Below are positions 54,874 through 63,814 of a stretch of 64,000 bases of DNA, piece by piece. The stretch's first letter is position 1. Each line of letters begins with the position of its first letter. Position numbers and translations under genes: made by a program. This DNA comes from Streptomyces sp. DHE7-1 (lineage in GTDB: Bacteria; Actinomycetota; Actinomycetes; Streptomycetales; Streptomycetaceae), in NCBI GenBank assembly GCA_016432725.1, contig JACJDG010000003.1, forward strand, positions 5,052,001 through 5,116,000. Reading direction: 5' to 3'. The notes beneath the pieces are model-generated. The model saw nothing but the letters and a program-made list of their open reading frames with translations. It was not told where the DNA came from and did no database searches.

Positions 54874-56244
54874 CTACGCCTCGGCCGCCGGCTCCTCCTC
54901 GTCCAGTTCGTCCGCGGGGACGAAGCCGGGCAGCCACTCCTCCAGCTCCTCACGCAGCCGCACCGTGGCTCCGAGCTGGCAGAGCACACCGATGGTGCTC
55001 AGCGTCACCCGGTGGATCAGCAGGTAGGCCGGCGGCAGGTTGAGCTGCTTGCCCAGCTGGTAGGCGGGGGAGCGGACGTCGGCGATGCGGGCGGCCTGGC
55101 TGCGCATCCACGAGCGGTTGAAGGTGAACGTCTCGACCCGGGCCGGCTCGATGATCGGCAGCAGGTAGTCGAGGACCGCGTCGGGGTCCAGCTCTATGGA
55201 CTCCTTGACGAACCCCTCCGTGCACAGCAGCTCGTAGACGGGGTCCGCCTCGCCGTCCAGGGTCATCCGCAGCGTGACGCCTATCGGCTCCGGCAGGCCG
55301 CCCGGGAGCCGGTCGACGGTGCCGAAGTCCAGCACGCCCAGGCGCCACTCGCCGTCACCGTCCGGGTCGCCGGGCAGCAGACGGAAGTTGCCCGGGTGCG
55401 GGTCGGCGTGGAGCAGACCGGTGCGGGCCGGGCCGGAGAAGAGGAAGCGGGCCAGGAGCTGGCCGGCCCGGTCGCGCTGCTCCTCGGTGCCGTCGTTGAT
55501 GATCTCCGACAGCGGGATCCCGTCGATCCACTCCGTGACCAGGATCTGATCGCACTGGTGCACCACCGCCGGGACCATCACGTCCGGGTCGTCCGCGAAC
55601 TCCTCCGCGTGCGCCTGCTGGGCCTGCGCCTCCAGCGCGTAGTCCAGCTCCTCGGAGACCCGGTCCCGCATCTCCGCGATCAGTGGCTTGATGTCCATGC
55701 CGGGAATCAGCGGCCCCAGCAGCCGGGCGAAGCGGCTGAGTTGGGTCAGGTCGGACAGCAGGGCCTCGCCGGCGCCCGGGTACTGCACCTTGACCGCCAC
55801 CTCGCGGCCGTCGTGCCACACCGCGCGGTGGACCTGCCCGATGGAGGCCGCGGCCGAGGGCTTGTCCTCGAACTCGAGGAACAGCTCGCGCCACTCCGCG
55901 CCCAGCCGCTCCTCGAGCACCGCGTGGACCGTGCGGGTCGGCATCGGCGGGGCGGCGTCCTGCAGCTTCGTCAGCGCCGCGCGGTAGGGGCCGGCGACCT
56001 CCTCGGGCAGGGCGGACTCGAAGACGGACATCGCCTGCCCGAACTTCATGGCCCCGCCCTTGAGCTCGCCGAGGACCTTGAACAACTGCTCCGCGGTCCG
56101 CTGTTGCAGTTCCCGCCCGACGATCTCCGCGGACTCGCCCACGATCCTCTTGCCCAGCCCCCAGGTCGCCCGTCCGGCGAAGCCGAGCGGGAGCGCGGCG
56201 AGCTTGGCGGTACGGGTGACCGCCTTCCGTGGAAGATCAGACAT
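54874..56244 (-). CDS. UbiB/ABC1-family atypical kinase
   Basis: A 456-aa atypical protein kinase-like ATPase of the AarF/UbiB/ABC1 family. Features seen: the KxGQ motif MKFGQAMS, the Ala-rich nucleotide loop PSAAASIGQVHRA, VAVKVQYPG (Lys), LHADPHPGNF (catalytic/metal residues) and LDFGTVDRL (DFG). It lacks the ubiquinone context, as actinobacteria use menaquinone, so its role is unclear. ATG 56242-56244 overlaps the upstream ThiF-like stop by eight bases. Without repair of one G in that gene the two genes would read as one 920-aa chain; I consider that artificial. C-terminus is acidic (DELDEEEPAAEA). Confidence 0.88.
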   Translation of the reverse strand: MSDLPRKAVTRTAKLAALPLGFAGRATWGLGKRIVGESAEIVGRELQQRTAEQLFKVLGELKGGAMKFGQAMSVFESALPEEVAGPYRAALTKLQDAAPPMPTRTVHAVLEERLGAEWRELFLEFEDKPSAAASIGQVHRAVWHDGREVAVKVQYPGAGEALLSDLTQLSRFARLLGPLIPGMDIKPLIAEMRDRVSEELDYALEAQAQQAHAEEFADDPDVMVPAVVHQCDQILVTEWIDGIPLSEIINDGTEEQRDRAGQLLARFLFSGPARTGLLHADPHPGNFRLLPGDPDGDGEWRLGVLDFGTVDRLPGGLPEPIGVTLRMTLDGEADPVYELLCTEGFVKESIELDPDAVLDYLLPIIEPARVETFTFNRSWMRSQAARIADVRSPAYQLGKQLNLPPAYLLIHRVTLSTIGVLCQLGATVRLREELEEWLPGFVPADELDEEEPAAEA

Positions 56245-57474
56245 GCGCCCTCCAAGTCCCAGTCGGCCGCAACGCGCCTGCCTCGCGTCGTTGCTCCGGC
56301 GACGGCCGTCGCACCGCCATTGTCTCGCGCGGCTCCCCGTCCGTGGAGGAGTGCTCCCCTTACCTCTCTCCGCCGCCCCGCAGCCGCATGCGGGGTGCGG
56401 CCGGATCGGCCGGGAATGCCAGGTCAGGCCGGGTAGCGACATCTCCCAACGGGTACCCGCGGCGGACGGCGACTCCCCGTCGAGGAAGGCCAGGGCGTGG
56501 GCCGCGGCCAGTCCGGCGACGGTCGTGGCGAGAGCCAGATCACAGGCCCCCACCCGGCGGGCGTGCCCGGAGCGCCACTGGGCGGCCAGCCGGGGCCAGG
56601 CCGGGTCGCGGTCGGTGCGGTTCTGGTGCAGACAGCCCGCGCAGCTCGTCCCGCCCGGCAGCACGAGGGGTCCCACGACGCCGGTCCCCTCCACGACGCC
56701 CGCGTACAGATGGGGCGTGCCGGAGGCCATGAGCGGTTCGGCGGTGAACGGGTCCGGCGCGTGCACGGCGACGTCGTCGCGTGGGGTGAGGATCACGAGG
56801 GAGAGGCCCGGGTCGTCGGTTCCGGCTCCGGTGCCCGCGGTGGCCGTGGCGCGGGCGGAGCGGGTGCGGCGCGCCGGCCGGCCCGGGGCCGCGCGGCGGA
56901 CCGCCGCCCGTGCCGCGTCCTGCCGGCGTTCGCGCAGCGAGTCGGCGGGGAGCCCGCCCGGGGCCACGTCCCACGGCTCGACACGCCCCACGTCGCGCAC
57001 CTCGACCTCCCCGACCCCGGCCCCGGACAGCACCGACGCCAGCACGGCCCCGACCCGCCCCGCTCCCCGTACCTGCACGCGCAGCTCGCCGCGCGCGGCG
57101 AGCCGGCCGAGCGCGCCGCCCGGTTCCGGAGTGGTCAGGGACAGCGACGCGAGGTCGGGGCGCAGCCGCTCCAGGACGTCCGTCCGCTCCCGCAGGGCGT
57201 CGGCGGCCGGACCGCCGCCGCGCGTGTCGTCGAGCAGGCCCGCGCGGGCCAGCCGCTCGAGCAGCGCGTCGACCTGGCCGTCCGGCAGGTCCATGCGCCG
57301 TCCCTCGTCCCGCAGCAGGGGCAGGCCCCGGGTGCCGTTGAGCAGGTCCAGGAAGCTGCCGGTCGCCGTGTCCATCGGTCCCAGTGTCATCGCGTGCGCC
57401 GGGGTCATCCCGAACTGCACGGTGTTGAGGTCGCGCCAGCCGCGCCGCAGCGCGGGTTTCACCATCGGATGCAT
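56237..57474 (-). CDS. ThiF/E1-like protein (TOMM leader-binding type)
   Basis: 412 aa after repair. N-terminal winged-helix-like part (TVQFGMTPAHAMTLGPMDTA, RRMDLPDGQVDALLERL), then an E1-like Rossmann region VRGAGRVGAVLASVL and zinc-type cysteines SCAGCLH and ACGCG. The architecture resembles ThiF-like proteins linked to peptide modification, but no precursor peptide or YcaO gene is seen here. The frame breaks near 56353 (aaggggagc for aagggggagc), after which the correct ending is RRPSPEQRREAGALRPTGTW then RAHV and a stop overlapping the kinase start. ATG 57472-57474. The 300-base upstream gap (57475-57775) has no gene but holds a direct repeat, GTCGTACTRATC, at 57652 and 57687. Confidence 0.75.
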
Positions 57475-57775
57475 GACAGTCCCCGTGTCCGTCGCATTCT
57501 CCTGAATTATTCCCCGGATGGGCAAACGTCCCGTGGTCGCGTCGCCCATGTCCCGTGGGCCGGTGAAACCGGTCACGCTCCGCCGACCTTGGCCAGCATG
57601 CCGGGCCGGGCCGCGACGGTGCTCGAAGTTATCCACAGGCTGGGGGTGTTCGTCGTACTGATCCTCGGCGTCAGTCGGGCAAATCGGTCGTACTAATCAA
57701 GCACATGGTGGGGCGCCGCCATCCGAGCGCCCCGGAGCCGGGACTTCGGCCCGCCCCAGCGGGTAACGTCGGGGC

Positions 57776-58371
57776 GTGCCCGCCGACCCCCTGCACCGCG
57801 CCGGAAACCCACAGCGCAGCACGACCAGCCAGCCGCCGAGCGGCTCGGGGCGAGCGCGATCGAGGTCCGCAGGAGTACCCGGCGCCGCCGGACGGTCTCC
57901 GCGTACCGCGAGGGCGATCGCACCGTCGTGCTGATCCCCGCCCGGATGTCCGCGGCGGAGGAGCAGCGCTGGGTGACGCTCATGCTCGACAAGCTCGCCG
58001 CCCAGGAGAGCAGGCGGGTACTGGGCGACACCGAACTGACCGAGCGCGCCGAGCGGCTGTCCGCCCAGTACTTCGAGGGCCGGGCGCGTCCCGCGTCCGT
58101 GCGCTGGGTCACCAACCAGAACACCCGCTGGGGCTCGTGCACTCCGGCCGAGGGCAGCATCCGCCTCTCGCACCGGCTGCAGGGGATGCCCGAGTACGTC
58201 GTCGACTACGTCCTCTGCCATGAACTGGCGCATCTGCTGGTGCCCGGTCACGGGGCCGACTTCTGGCGGCTGCTGGAGTCCTACCCGCGCACCGAGCGGG
58301 CCCGCGGCTACCTCGAAGGGGTGGTGGCGGCCGGGCGGCTGCCGCACGTGCCCGGCGCGCGCGGCGAGTGA
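57776..58371 (+). CDS. YgjP-type M48/DUF45 metallopeptidase
   Basis: 198 aa after repair. The zincin site is LCHELAHLLVPGHGADFW (HExxH plus downstream His), preceded by TRWGSCTPAEGSIRLSHRL, the WGSC signature of YgjP/DUF45 proteins. These are often annotated as SprT-like; their substrate is uncertain. The N-terminal region has SAIEVRRSTRRRRTVSAYRE. The frame breaks near 57857 (TCGGGGCG for TCGGGGGCG). GTG 57776 starts the protein. It is followed by the TerD-like gene after 135 bases in the same direction. Confidence 0.82.
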
Positions 58372-58506
58372 CCGGACCGTGCGCGGGGCGCGCGGCCGGT
58401 TGTGTACCGGCTCTGTACCGACTCGCACCGGCCGCGTCCTCTGCCGAAATTTGCGGTTAGCCTGGCGCGACGCACTCACATTCGGGATGGGGGACGGTCG
58501 TAACGC

Positions 58507-60151
58507 ATGGCCAGGGAATTCCAACGCGGCCACAAGGCCAGGATCAGTGACCTGACGACGGGCACCGATCTGTACGTAGGCGTGCAGATCTCCGCCCCCG
58601 GACTGACCTTCGACATCAGTTGCTTCGGTCTGGACGCCGACGAGCGCCTCTCTGACGACCGGTACTTCATCTTCTTCAACCAGCCGAAGTCCCCCGAGGA
58701 GTCCATCCAGCTGCTCGGCGCCCAGGCCGGCGACACGGAGTCGTTCCGTGTCACGCTGGACCGCGTCCCGGCGGGCATCCGGAAGCTCTCCTTCACGGCG
58801 ACCGTCGACGGCGCCGGGCAGATGTCGCAGGTCGGCCCCGGATACCTGCGCGTCGTGGCCGGCGGCGAGGAGGTCGCGCGGTACTCCTTCGACGGCTCGG
58901 AGTTCTCCACCGAGCGGGCCGTCATGCTCGGCGACTTCTACTTCAAGGACGTGTGGCGGTTCGCCGCGGTCGGTCAGGGCTTCGACGGCGGTCTCGACGC
59001 GCTGCTGAGGAACTTCGGCGGCGAGGTGCTGGAGGAGGAGGCTCCGGCCGCCCCGCAGCAGCCGCAGTCCACGGCCGCCCCGGCTTCGCCCCGCCCGCCC
59101 AGGCCGCCGCCCCGCCGGCGTTCGGCGCCCCGCCGCCCCGGCACCCGCCCCCGCGCCCGCTCCGGCCCCGCAGGGCTTCACCCCGCCGCCGGCTCCGGCG
59201 CCCGCCCCGAACGTGCACGGCGCGCCGACGGTCATCGCGCCCCTGACCCCGCCCGCCGGTGGCACCGTCCCGCCCCGGCCCCGGCTCCCGCGCCCTACGG
59301 CCAGCCGCCGCAGCCTTCTTACGGGGGCCAGCCCAGCGCTCCGATGCCCCCCGGCTACGGCCAGCAGCCCTCCCACGGCGGACCGCCCGGAGCGCCCATG
59401 CCCCCGGCTACGGCCAGCAGCCGCCCTACGGCCACGTCCCCGGCCAGCAGGCCGCCGGTCACGGTGTCCCGCAGGGCGCCCCCAGGGCGGGGCCGGAGTG
59501 ACGGCCGCGCTGCAGAAGTTCAGGGAGACGCCCACCGGGCAGCGCTGGACGCCGCAGAACTCCAAGCTCATCCGCGTCGACCTCGGGATCGGCGGCCAGC
59601 CCGTACTGGCCCGGCAGGGCAGCATGGTGCTCTACCAGGGCAAGGTCGACTTCAGCTACAAGGGCGCCGGGTTCGCCGGGCGGATCGTGGGCAACGCGAC
59701 CGGCCAGGAGATGCAGCTGATGACCTGCACCGGCCAGGGCCAGGTGTTCTTCGCCGACAACTCCACTCACGTGCACCCCGTCGAGCTCCAGGGCGACGCG
59801 ATCTGCGTCTCGGCGGAGAACGTCCTCGCCTTCGACGAGAGCCTCCAGTACGAGGTCCGGCGCATCGAGGGGCACGGCATTCCCGGCGGTGCGCTGTTCA
59901 CGATGCAGTTCCAGGGCACCGGCACGATCGTCGTCAAGACGCACGGCACCCCCGTGGTGCTGCCGGTGACGCCGACGACGTTCGCCGACTGCAACGCGGT
60001 GGTCGCCTGGTCGGCGGCCTCCCAGGTGATCGTCTCCAGCCAGGTCCGGATGCGCCGCAACGCGTACCCGGGCGACACCGGAGAGAGCGTCAACCTGCAG
60101 TTCCGGGGTGCTCCCGGCAACTTCATCGTCGTCCAGCCGTACGAGGTCTGA
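58507..60151 (+). CDS. TerD-AIM24 fusion protein
   Basis: 549 aa after repair. Residues 1-180: TerD-type calcium-binding beta-sandwich (DISCFGLDADERLSDDRYFI, FFNQPKSPEESIQL). Residues about 185-330: Pro/Ala/Gly/Gln linker (PYGQPPQPSYGGQPSAPMPP). Residues about 335-549: an AIM24 domain (VLARQGSMVLYQGKVDF, ENVLAFDESLQYEVR, TMQFQGTGTIVV). The linker lost five single bases in C runs (near 59085, 59133, 59270, 59402 and 59475); restoring them brings the AIM24 domain back into frame. TerD proteins are linked with tellurite and stress responses; AIM24 function in bacteria is unknown. First gene of a three-gene AIM24 group. Confidence 0.82.
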
Positions 60152-60162
60152 GGGAGCCCGTC

Positions 60163-60843
60163 ATGAACCAGCCGCTCGCGGGCTACGCTCCCGCACCCGT
60201 CACCGCCCGCATGGAGAACCACGGCAGCCACATGCTGAAGGTCGCCATGCAGACCGGCAGCGACCTCCTCGCGCGCGTGGGGTCGATGGTCGCCTACGAG
60301 GGCTTCATCCAGTACGAGCCCAACCCGCCGGCCGTCCGCCAGGTCGCCCGCGACTGGATGACCGGCGAGGGCGCCCCCCTGATGAAGTGCTCCGGCGACG
60401 GACTGCTCTACCTCGCCGACTACGGCGCCGACGTCGTCGTGATCAACCTCAACGGCGACGGCATCTCGGTCAACGCCACCAACCTGCTCGCCTTCGACGC
60501 GCACCTCAGCTGGGGCGTGGAGCGGGTGAAGGGGCTCGCCAAGTTCGCCGGGCAGGGCCTGTGGAACACCAAGATCTCCGGACAGGGGTGGGTCGCGCTC
60601 ACCTCACGGGGCAAGCCGATCGTGGTCGACTGCGGCGGCGGCGAGGACGAGACGTACGTCGACCCGGACGCGCTCGTCGCCTGGTCCCCGAACCTGAAGG
60701 TGAAGGGCAAGCGCAGCTTCAAGGCGCAGTCGCTGATCGGCCGGGGCAGCGGTGAGGCCTACCAGATGGCCTTCTCCGGCCAGGGCATCGTCGTCGTCCA
60801 GCCCAGCGAGGACAGCACCGACCGCCTTCGGTTCCGGGGCTGA
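60163..60843 (+). CDS. AIM24-family protein
   Basis: A 226-aa protein, homologous to the C-terminal half of the preceding gene: SDLLARVGSMVAYEGFIQYE, LYLADYGADVVVINLNGDG, TNLLAFDAHLSWGVERVKG, QMAFSGQGIVVVQPSE. AIM24 is a double-stranded beta-helix fold named after a yeast mitochondrial protein that organises the inner membrane; in bacteria the role is not known. No signal peptide. ATG 60163 follows GAGGGAG by six bases and lies 11 bases after the previous stop. Frame intact. Confidence 0.85.
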   Translation: MNQPLAGYAPAPVTARMENHGSHMLKVAMQTGSDLLARVGSMVAYEGFIQYEPNPPAVRQVARDWMTGEGAPLMKCSGDGLLYLADYGADVVVINLNGDGISVNATNLLAFDAHLSWGVERVKGLAKFAGQGLWNTKISGQGWVALTSRGKPIVVDCGGGEDETYVDPDALVAWSPNLKVKGKRSFKAQSLIGRGSGEAYQMAFSGQGIVVVQPSEDSTDRLRFRG

Positions 60844-60860
60844 GGGGGAGTCAGAACATC

Positions 60861-61616
60861 ATGCAGAGCCCGCTTTTCGCCCACAACGACCAGCAGACCC
60901 AGGAGCGCTGGAGCCTGCAGAACAAGCAGATGCTCCGCGTCACCCTGGAAGGCCACGACGACCTCCTCGCGCGTAAGGGGACGATGGTCGCCTACCAGGG
61001 GCTGGTCGAGTTCGACGCCGAGTACCGCAGCAACGGCCAGGCCCGCGCGCGCAGGCACACCGGCGAGGGCCTGGACCTGATGCGCTGTCACGGACAGGGC
61101 ACCGTCTACCTCGCCAACCTCGCCCAGTACGTGCACGTCATGGACGTCGAGCAGGACGGGCTGACCGTCGACAGCTCCTACGTCCTCGCCATGGACTCCT
61201 CGCTGCACCACGAGGTCATCGCCGTCGACAGCCTGTACGGCATCTCCGGTTCCGGGAAGTACCAGCTCAACATCACCGGACGCGGCAAGGTCGCCCTGAT
61301 GACCTCGGGCGCGCCGCTGCTGATGCAGGTCACGCCCGACAAGTACGTCAACTGCGACGCCGACGCGATCGTCGCCTGGTCCACCGGGCTGCGGGTGCAG
61401 ATGCAGGCCCAGACGCACTCCTCCGGTGTCTGGCGGCGGCGCGGCAGCACCGGTGAGGGCTGGGAGCTGAGCTTCATGGGCTCCGGCTTCGCGCTGGTGC
61501 AGCCCAGCGAGCTGCTGCCGCCGCAGAACGCGCAGATCGGACAGGGAATCGCCGCGCAGTTCGGCATGGGCCAGCAGGGCGCGCGCGGACAGAACCAGGG
61601 CAACGTCTGGAGCTGA
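60861..61616 (+). CDS. AIM24-family protein
   Basis: A 251-aa AIM24 paralogue: DDLLARKGTMVAYQGLVEFD, VYLANLAQYVHVMDVEQDG, SYVLAMDSSLHHEVIAVDS, LSFMGSGFALVQPSELLPP. The C-terminus is Gln/Gly-rich (QGIAAQFGMGQQGARGQNQG). It begins 17 bases after the preceding gene, with AGGGGGAG as ribosome site. The three homologous domains share the LLAR-G-MV-Y-G core and probably form a mixed complex, though that is inference. A terminator hairpin follows. Confidence 0.85.
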   Translation: MQSPLFAHNDQQTQERWSLQNKQMLRVTLEGHDDLLARKGTMVAYQGLVEFDAEYRSNGQARARRHTGEGLDLMRCHGQGTVYLANLAQYVHVMDVEQDGLTVDSSYVLAMDSSLHHEVIAVDSLYGISGSGKYQLNITGRGKVALMTSGAPLLMQVTPDKYVNCDADAIVAWSTGLRVQMQAQTHSSGVWRRRGSTGEGWELSFMGSGFALVQPSELLPPQNAQIGQGIAAQFGMGQQGARGQNQGNVWS

Positions 61617-61633
61617 GCGCGCCCGAACCGGCG

Positions 61634-61661
61634 AGGGGTGACCGCCCGGGCGGTCACCCCT
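61634..61661. terminator. Bidirectional hairpin terminator
   Basis: AGGGGTGACCGC (61634-61645) pairs with GCGGTCACCCCT (61650-61661) around ccgg, between the AIM24 genes (plus) and the NUDIX gene (minus); tt follows. Confidence 0.85.
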
Positions 61662-61668
61662 TCCGCGT

Positions 61669-62190
61669 TCACAGCCGGGCGCGCGCGGCCTCCACCAGGC
61701 GCACGACGGACTCGTCGGCCACGCCGGCCACCTCGTCGTACGCGAACCAGCGCAGGTCCAGGGACTCGTCGCTGATCTGCTGGACGGCTCCGGGCGGGGC
61801 CAGCACCGCGTACTGGACGTCGAGGTGCCAGTGGCAGGGCGGCGGGAGCGGATGCCGGTCCAGCCGGACCGGACCTCCCGGCACCAGGGACAGCCCCGTG
61901 ATGCCCGACTCCTCCGTCGCCTCCCGCAGGGCGGCGTCCCGCAGGGTGGCGTCGACGGGCTCGCAGTGGCCGCCCATCTGCAGCCACATCCGCAGCTTCC
62001 GGTGCAGTGTCAGCAGCACCCGGCCCCGCTCGGGGTCGAGCACCAGCGCGCTCGCCGTGAGGTGACCGTCCGCGCACGCCTTCCACATGCCGTCCGGGTG
62101 GGCCGCCAGATGGTCCAGGTAGGCCTGGCGCAGCTCGTCCTGGCCCTCGTACCCCTTCAGCACGAGGACCGCGTCGTCGTACAGGCTCAC
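61669..62190 (-). CDS. NUDIX hydrolase
   Basis: A 173-aa NUDIX protein. The NUDIX box is GGHCEPVDATLRDAALREAT then EESG, matching Gx5Ex7REUxEExGU. Start is GTG at 62188-62190, overlapping the stop of the upstream DUF2342 gene (GTGA), so the two are coupled. Substrates of this broad family (nucleotide sugars, modified nucleotides, phosphoinositol-type compounds) cannot be predicted from the box alone. Length and position next to DUF2342 are typical for actinobacteria. Confidence 0.88.
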   Translation of the reverse strand: MSLYDDAVLVLKGYEGQDELRQAYLDHLAAHPDGMWKACADGHLTASALVLDPERGRVLLTLHRKLRMWLQMGGHCEPVDATLRDAALREATEESGITGLSLVPGGPVRLDRHPLPPPCHWHLDVQYAVLAPPGAVQQISDESLDLRWFAYDEVAGVADESVVRLVEAARARL

Positions 62191-63623
62191 TCGGTGTCGT
62201 CGCCCCCGGCCTCGTCGTCCTTCTTCAGGTTCGGCTTCTCACCGGTGCCGCCCGCCGCCTCGCCGAGCATCTTGTCCAGCTCGGAGAAGTCGAGCTGCTC
62301 GCGGTGCACGAAGCCGTCCGGGTCGTCCAGGTCGGTGGCCGTCGGCAGCATGTCCGGGTGGGCCCACAGGGCGTCCCGGCCGTCCACCCCGCGCGCGTCC
62401 GTGAGCGAGGCCCACAGCCGTGAGGCGTCACGCAGCCGGCGCGGACGCAGCTCCAGGCCGATCAGCGTCGCGAACGTCTGCTCCGCCGGGCCGCCGGTGG
62501 CGCGGCGGCGGCGCAGGGTCTCGCGCAGGGCGTCGGCGGACGACAGGCGCGGTTTCGCGGCCGCGTGCACCACCGCGTCCACCCAGCCCTCCACGAGCGC
62601 CAGGGCGGTCTCCAGACGGGCCAGGGCCGCCTTCTGCTCGGGCGTGTCCTCCGGCTGGAACATGCCCTGCTGAAGGGCGTCCTGAAGCTGCTCGGGGTTC
62701 TGCGGGTCGAACTGCCCGACCACGTCCTCCAGCTTGGCCGTGTCGACCTTGATGCCGCGCGCGTAGCCGTCGACCGCGCCGAACAGGTGCGAGCGCAGCC
62801 ACGGCACGTGCGCGAACAGGCGCTGATGAGCCGCCTCGCGCAGGGCCAGGTAGAGCCGGACCTCCTCCTGCGGCACGCCGAGGTCCTTGCCGAACGCCTC
62901 CACGTTGGCGGGGAGCAGCGCGGCCTTGCCGGCCGGGCTCAGCGGCAGGCCGATGTCGGTGGAACCGACGACCTCGCCCGCGAGCACGCCCACGGCCTGC
63001 CCGATCTGCGTGCCGAACATGGCCCCGCCCATCGAGCGCATCATGCCGATCAGCGGGCCCGCCATGGCCTGCATCTCCTCCGGCAGGACGTCACCCATGG
63101 CCGCGCCGACCCGCTCGGCGACCGGGTCGACCAGCTCCTGCCAGGCGGGCAGGGTCGCCTCGACCCACTCGGCGCGGGACCAGGCCACCGCCGAGGCCGC
63201 GCCCGACGGCAGGGAGGTCGCGTCGTCCAGCCACAGGTCGGCCAGACGGACGGCTTCCTGGACCGCGGAGCGCTCGGCGCCGCCGATGCTCGCGTCCTTC
63301 ACGCCGTCCGGGGTGCCCTGCGAGACGGTCTGGCGGGCGATCTGCTTGGCCATGTCCCAGTTCACCGGGCCGCCCTCGTAGGAGAGCATCTGGCCGAGCT
63401 GCTGGAACGCGGCGCCCAGGTCGGTGGGGTTCAGGGACCCGAACATCGCTGCGAGCGGGTTGTCGGCGCCGGGGCCGCCAAAGCCTCCGGCTCCGGGCAG
63501 CCCGAAACCGAACGGGTTGGCCGGTCCCTGCTCACCACCGCTCTGCTGGTCCTTCTCCTTGCCCTCGTCGCCGTCCTCCGGCTCCTCCGGCGGAAGGCCG
63601 AATCCGAATGGGGTGTCACTCAC
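62187..63623 (-). CDS. Zinc-dependent metalloprotease-like protein (DUF2342)
   Basis: A 478-aa actinobacterial protein. N-terminal tandem FGFGLP motifs (MSDTPFGFGLPPEE and NPFGFGLPGAGG) flank an acidic, disordered spacer. The helical DUF2342 domain follows (about 90-400): LREAAHQRLFAHVPWLRSHL, in which EAAHQRLF is the HExxH-like site in degenerate order, plus ALVEGWVDAVVHAA. The family is related to zincin proteases, but activity is not demonstrated. The C-terminus is acidic. GTG 63621-63623, preceded by GAGGA, is the start. It overlaps the NUDIX gene. Divergent to the SDR gene. Confidence 0.82.
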   Translation of the reverse strand: MSDTPFGFGLPPEEPEDGDEGKEKDQQSGGEQGPANPFGFGLPGAGGFGGPGADNPLAAMFGSLNPTDLGAAFQQLGQMLSYEGGPVNWDMAKQIARQTVSQGTPDGVKDASIGGAERSAVQEAVRLADLWLDDATSLPSGAASAVAWSRAEWVEATLPAWQELVDPVAERVGAAMGDVLPEEMQAMAGPLIGMMRSMGGAMFGTQIGQAVGVLAGEVVGSTDIGLPLSPAGKAALLPANVEAFGKDLGVPQEEVRLYLALREAAHQRLFAHVPWLRSHLFGAVDGYARGIKVDTAKLEDVVGQFDPQNPEQLQDALQQGMFQPEDTPEQKAALARLETALALVEGWVDAVVHAAAKPRLSSADALRETLRRRRATGGPAEQTFATLIGLELRPRRLRDASRLWASLTDARGVDGRDALWAHPDMLPTATDLDDPDGFVHREQLDFSELDKMLGEAAGGTGEKPNLKKDDEAGGDDTE

Positions 63624-63814
63624 GGGATTCCTCGGCTGGTAAGGCCACCGGTTCTCTCCGGCGGCGCGGCTGCCCGACGTCACCACCCAGCGTAGACACC
63701 CGGACCCGATCGGGCCTCGGTGCTTCGCCCACGGAAAGCCTGCGGCAGGATGGATGCACCTGGTACGTGCGCCTCAGTCGCGCCCGTACCGAAGACAACC
63801 GCTGGAGACGCCCG

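Noticed and set aside
54874..57636. A 920-aa ThiF-UbiB fusion protein
   Set aside because: One missing G near 56353 removes the ThiF frame. With it restored, ThiF ends normally and overlaps the kinase ATG by eight bases.
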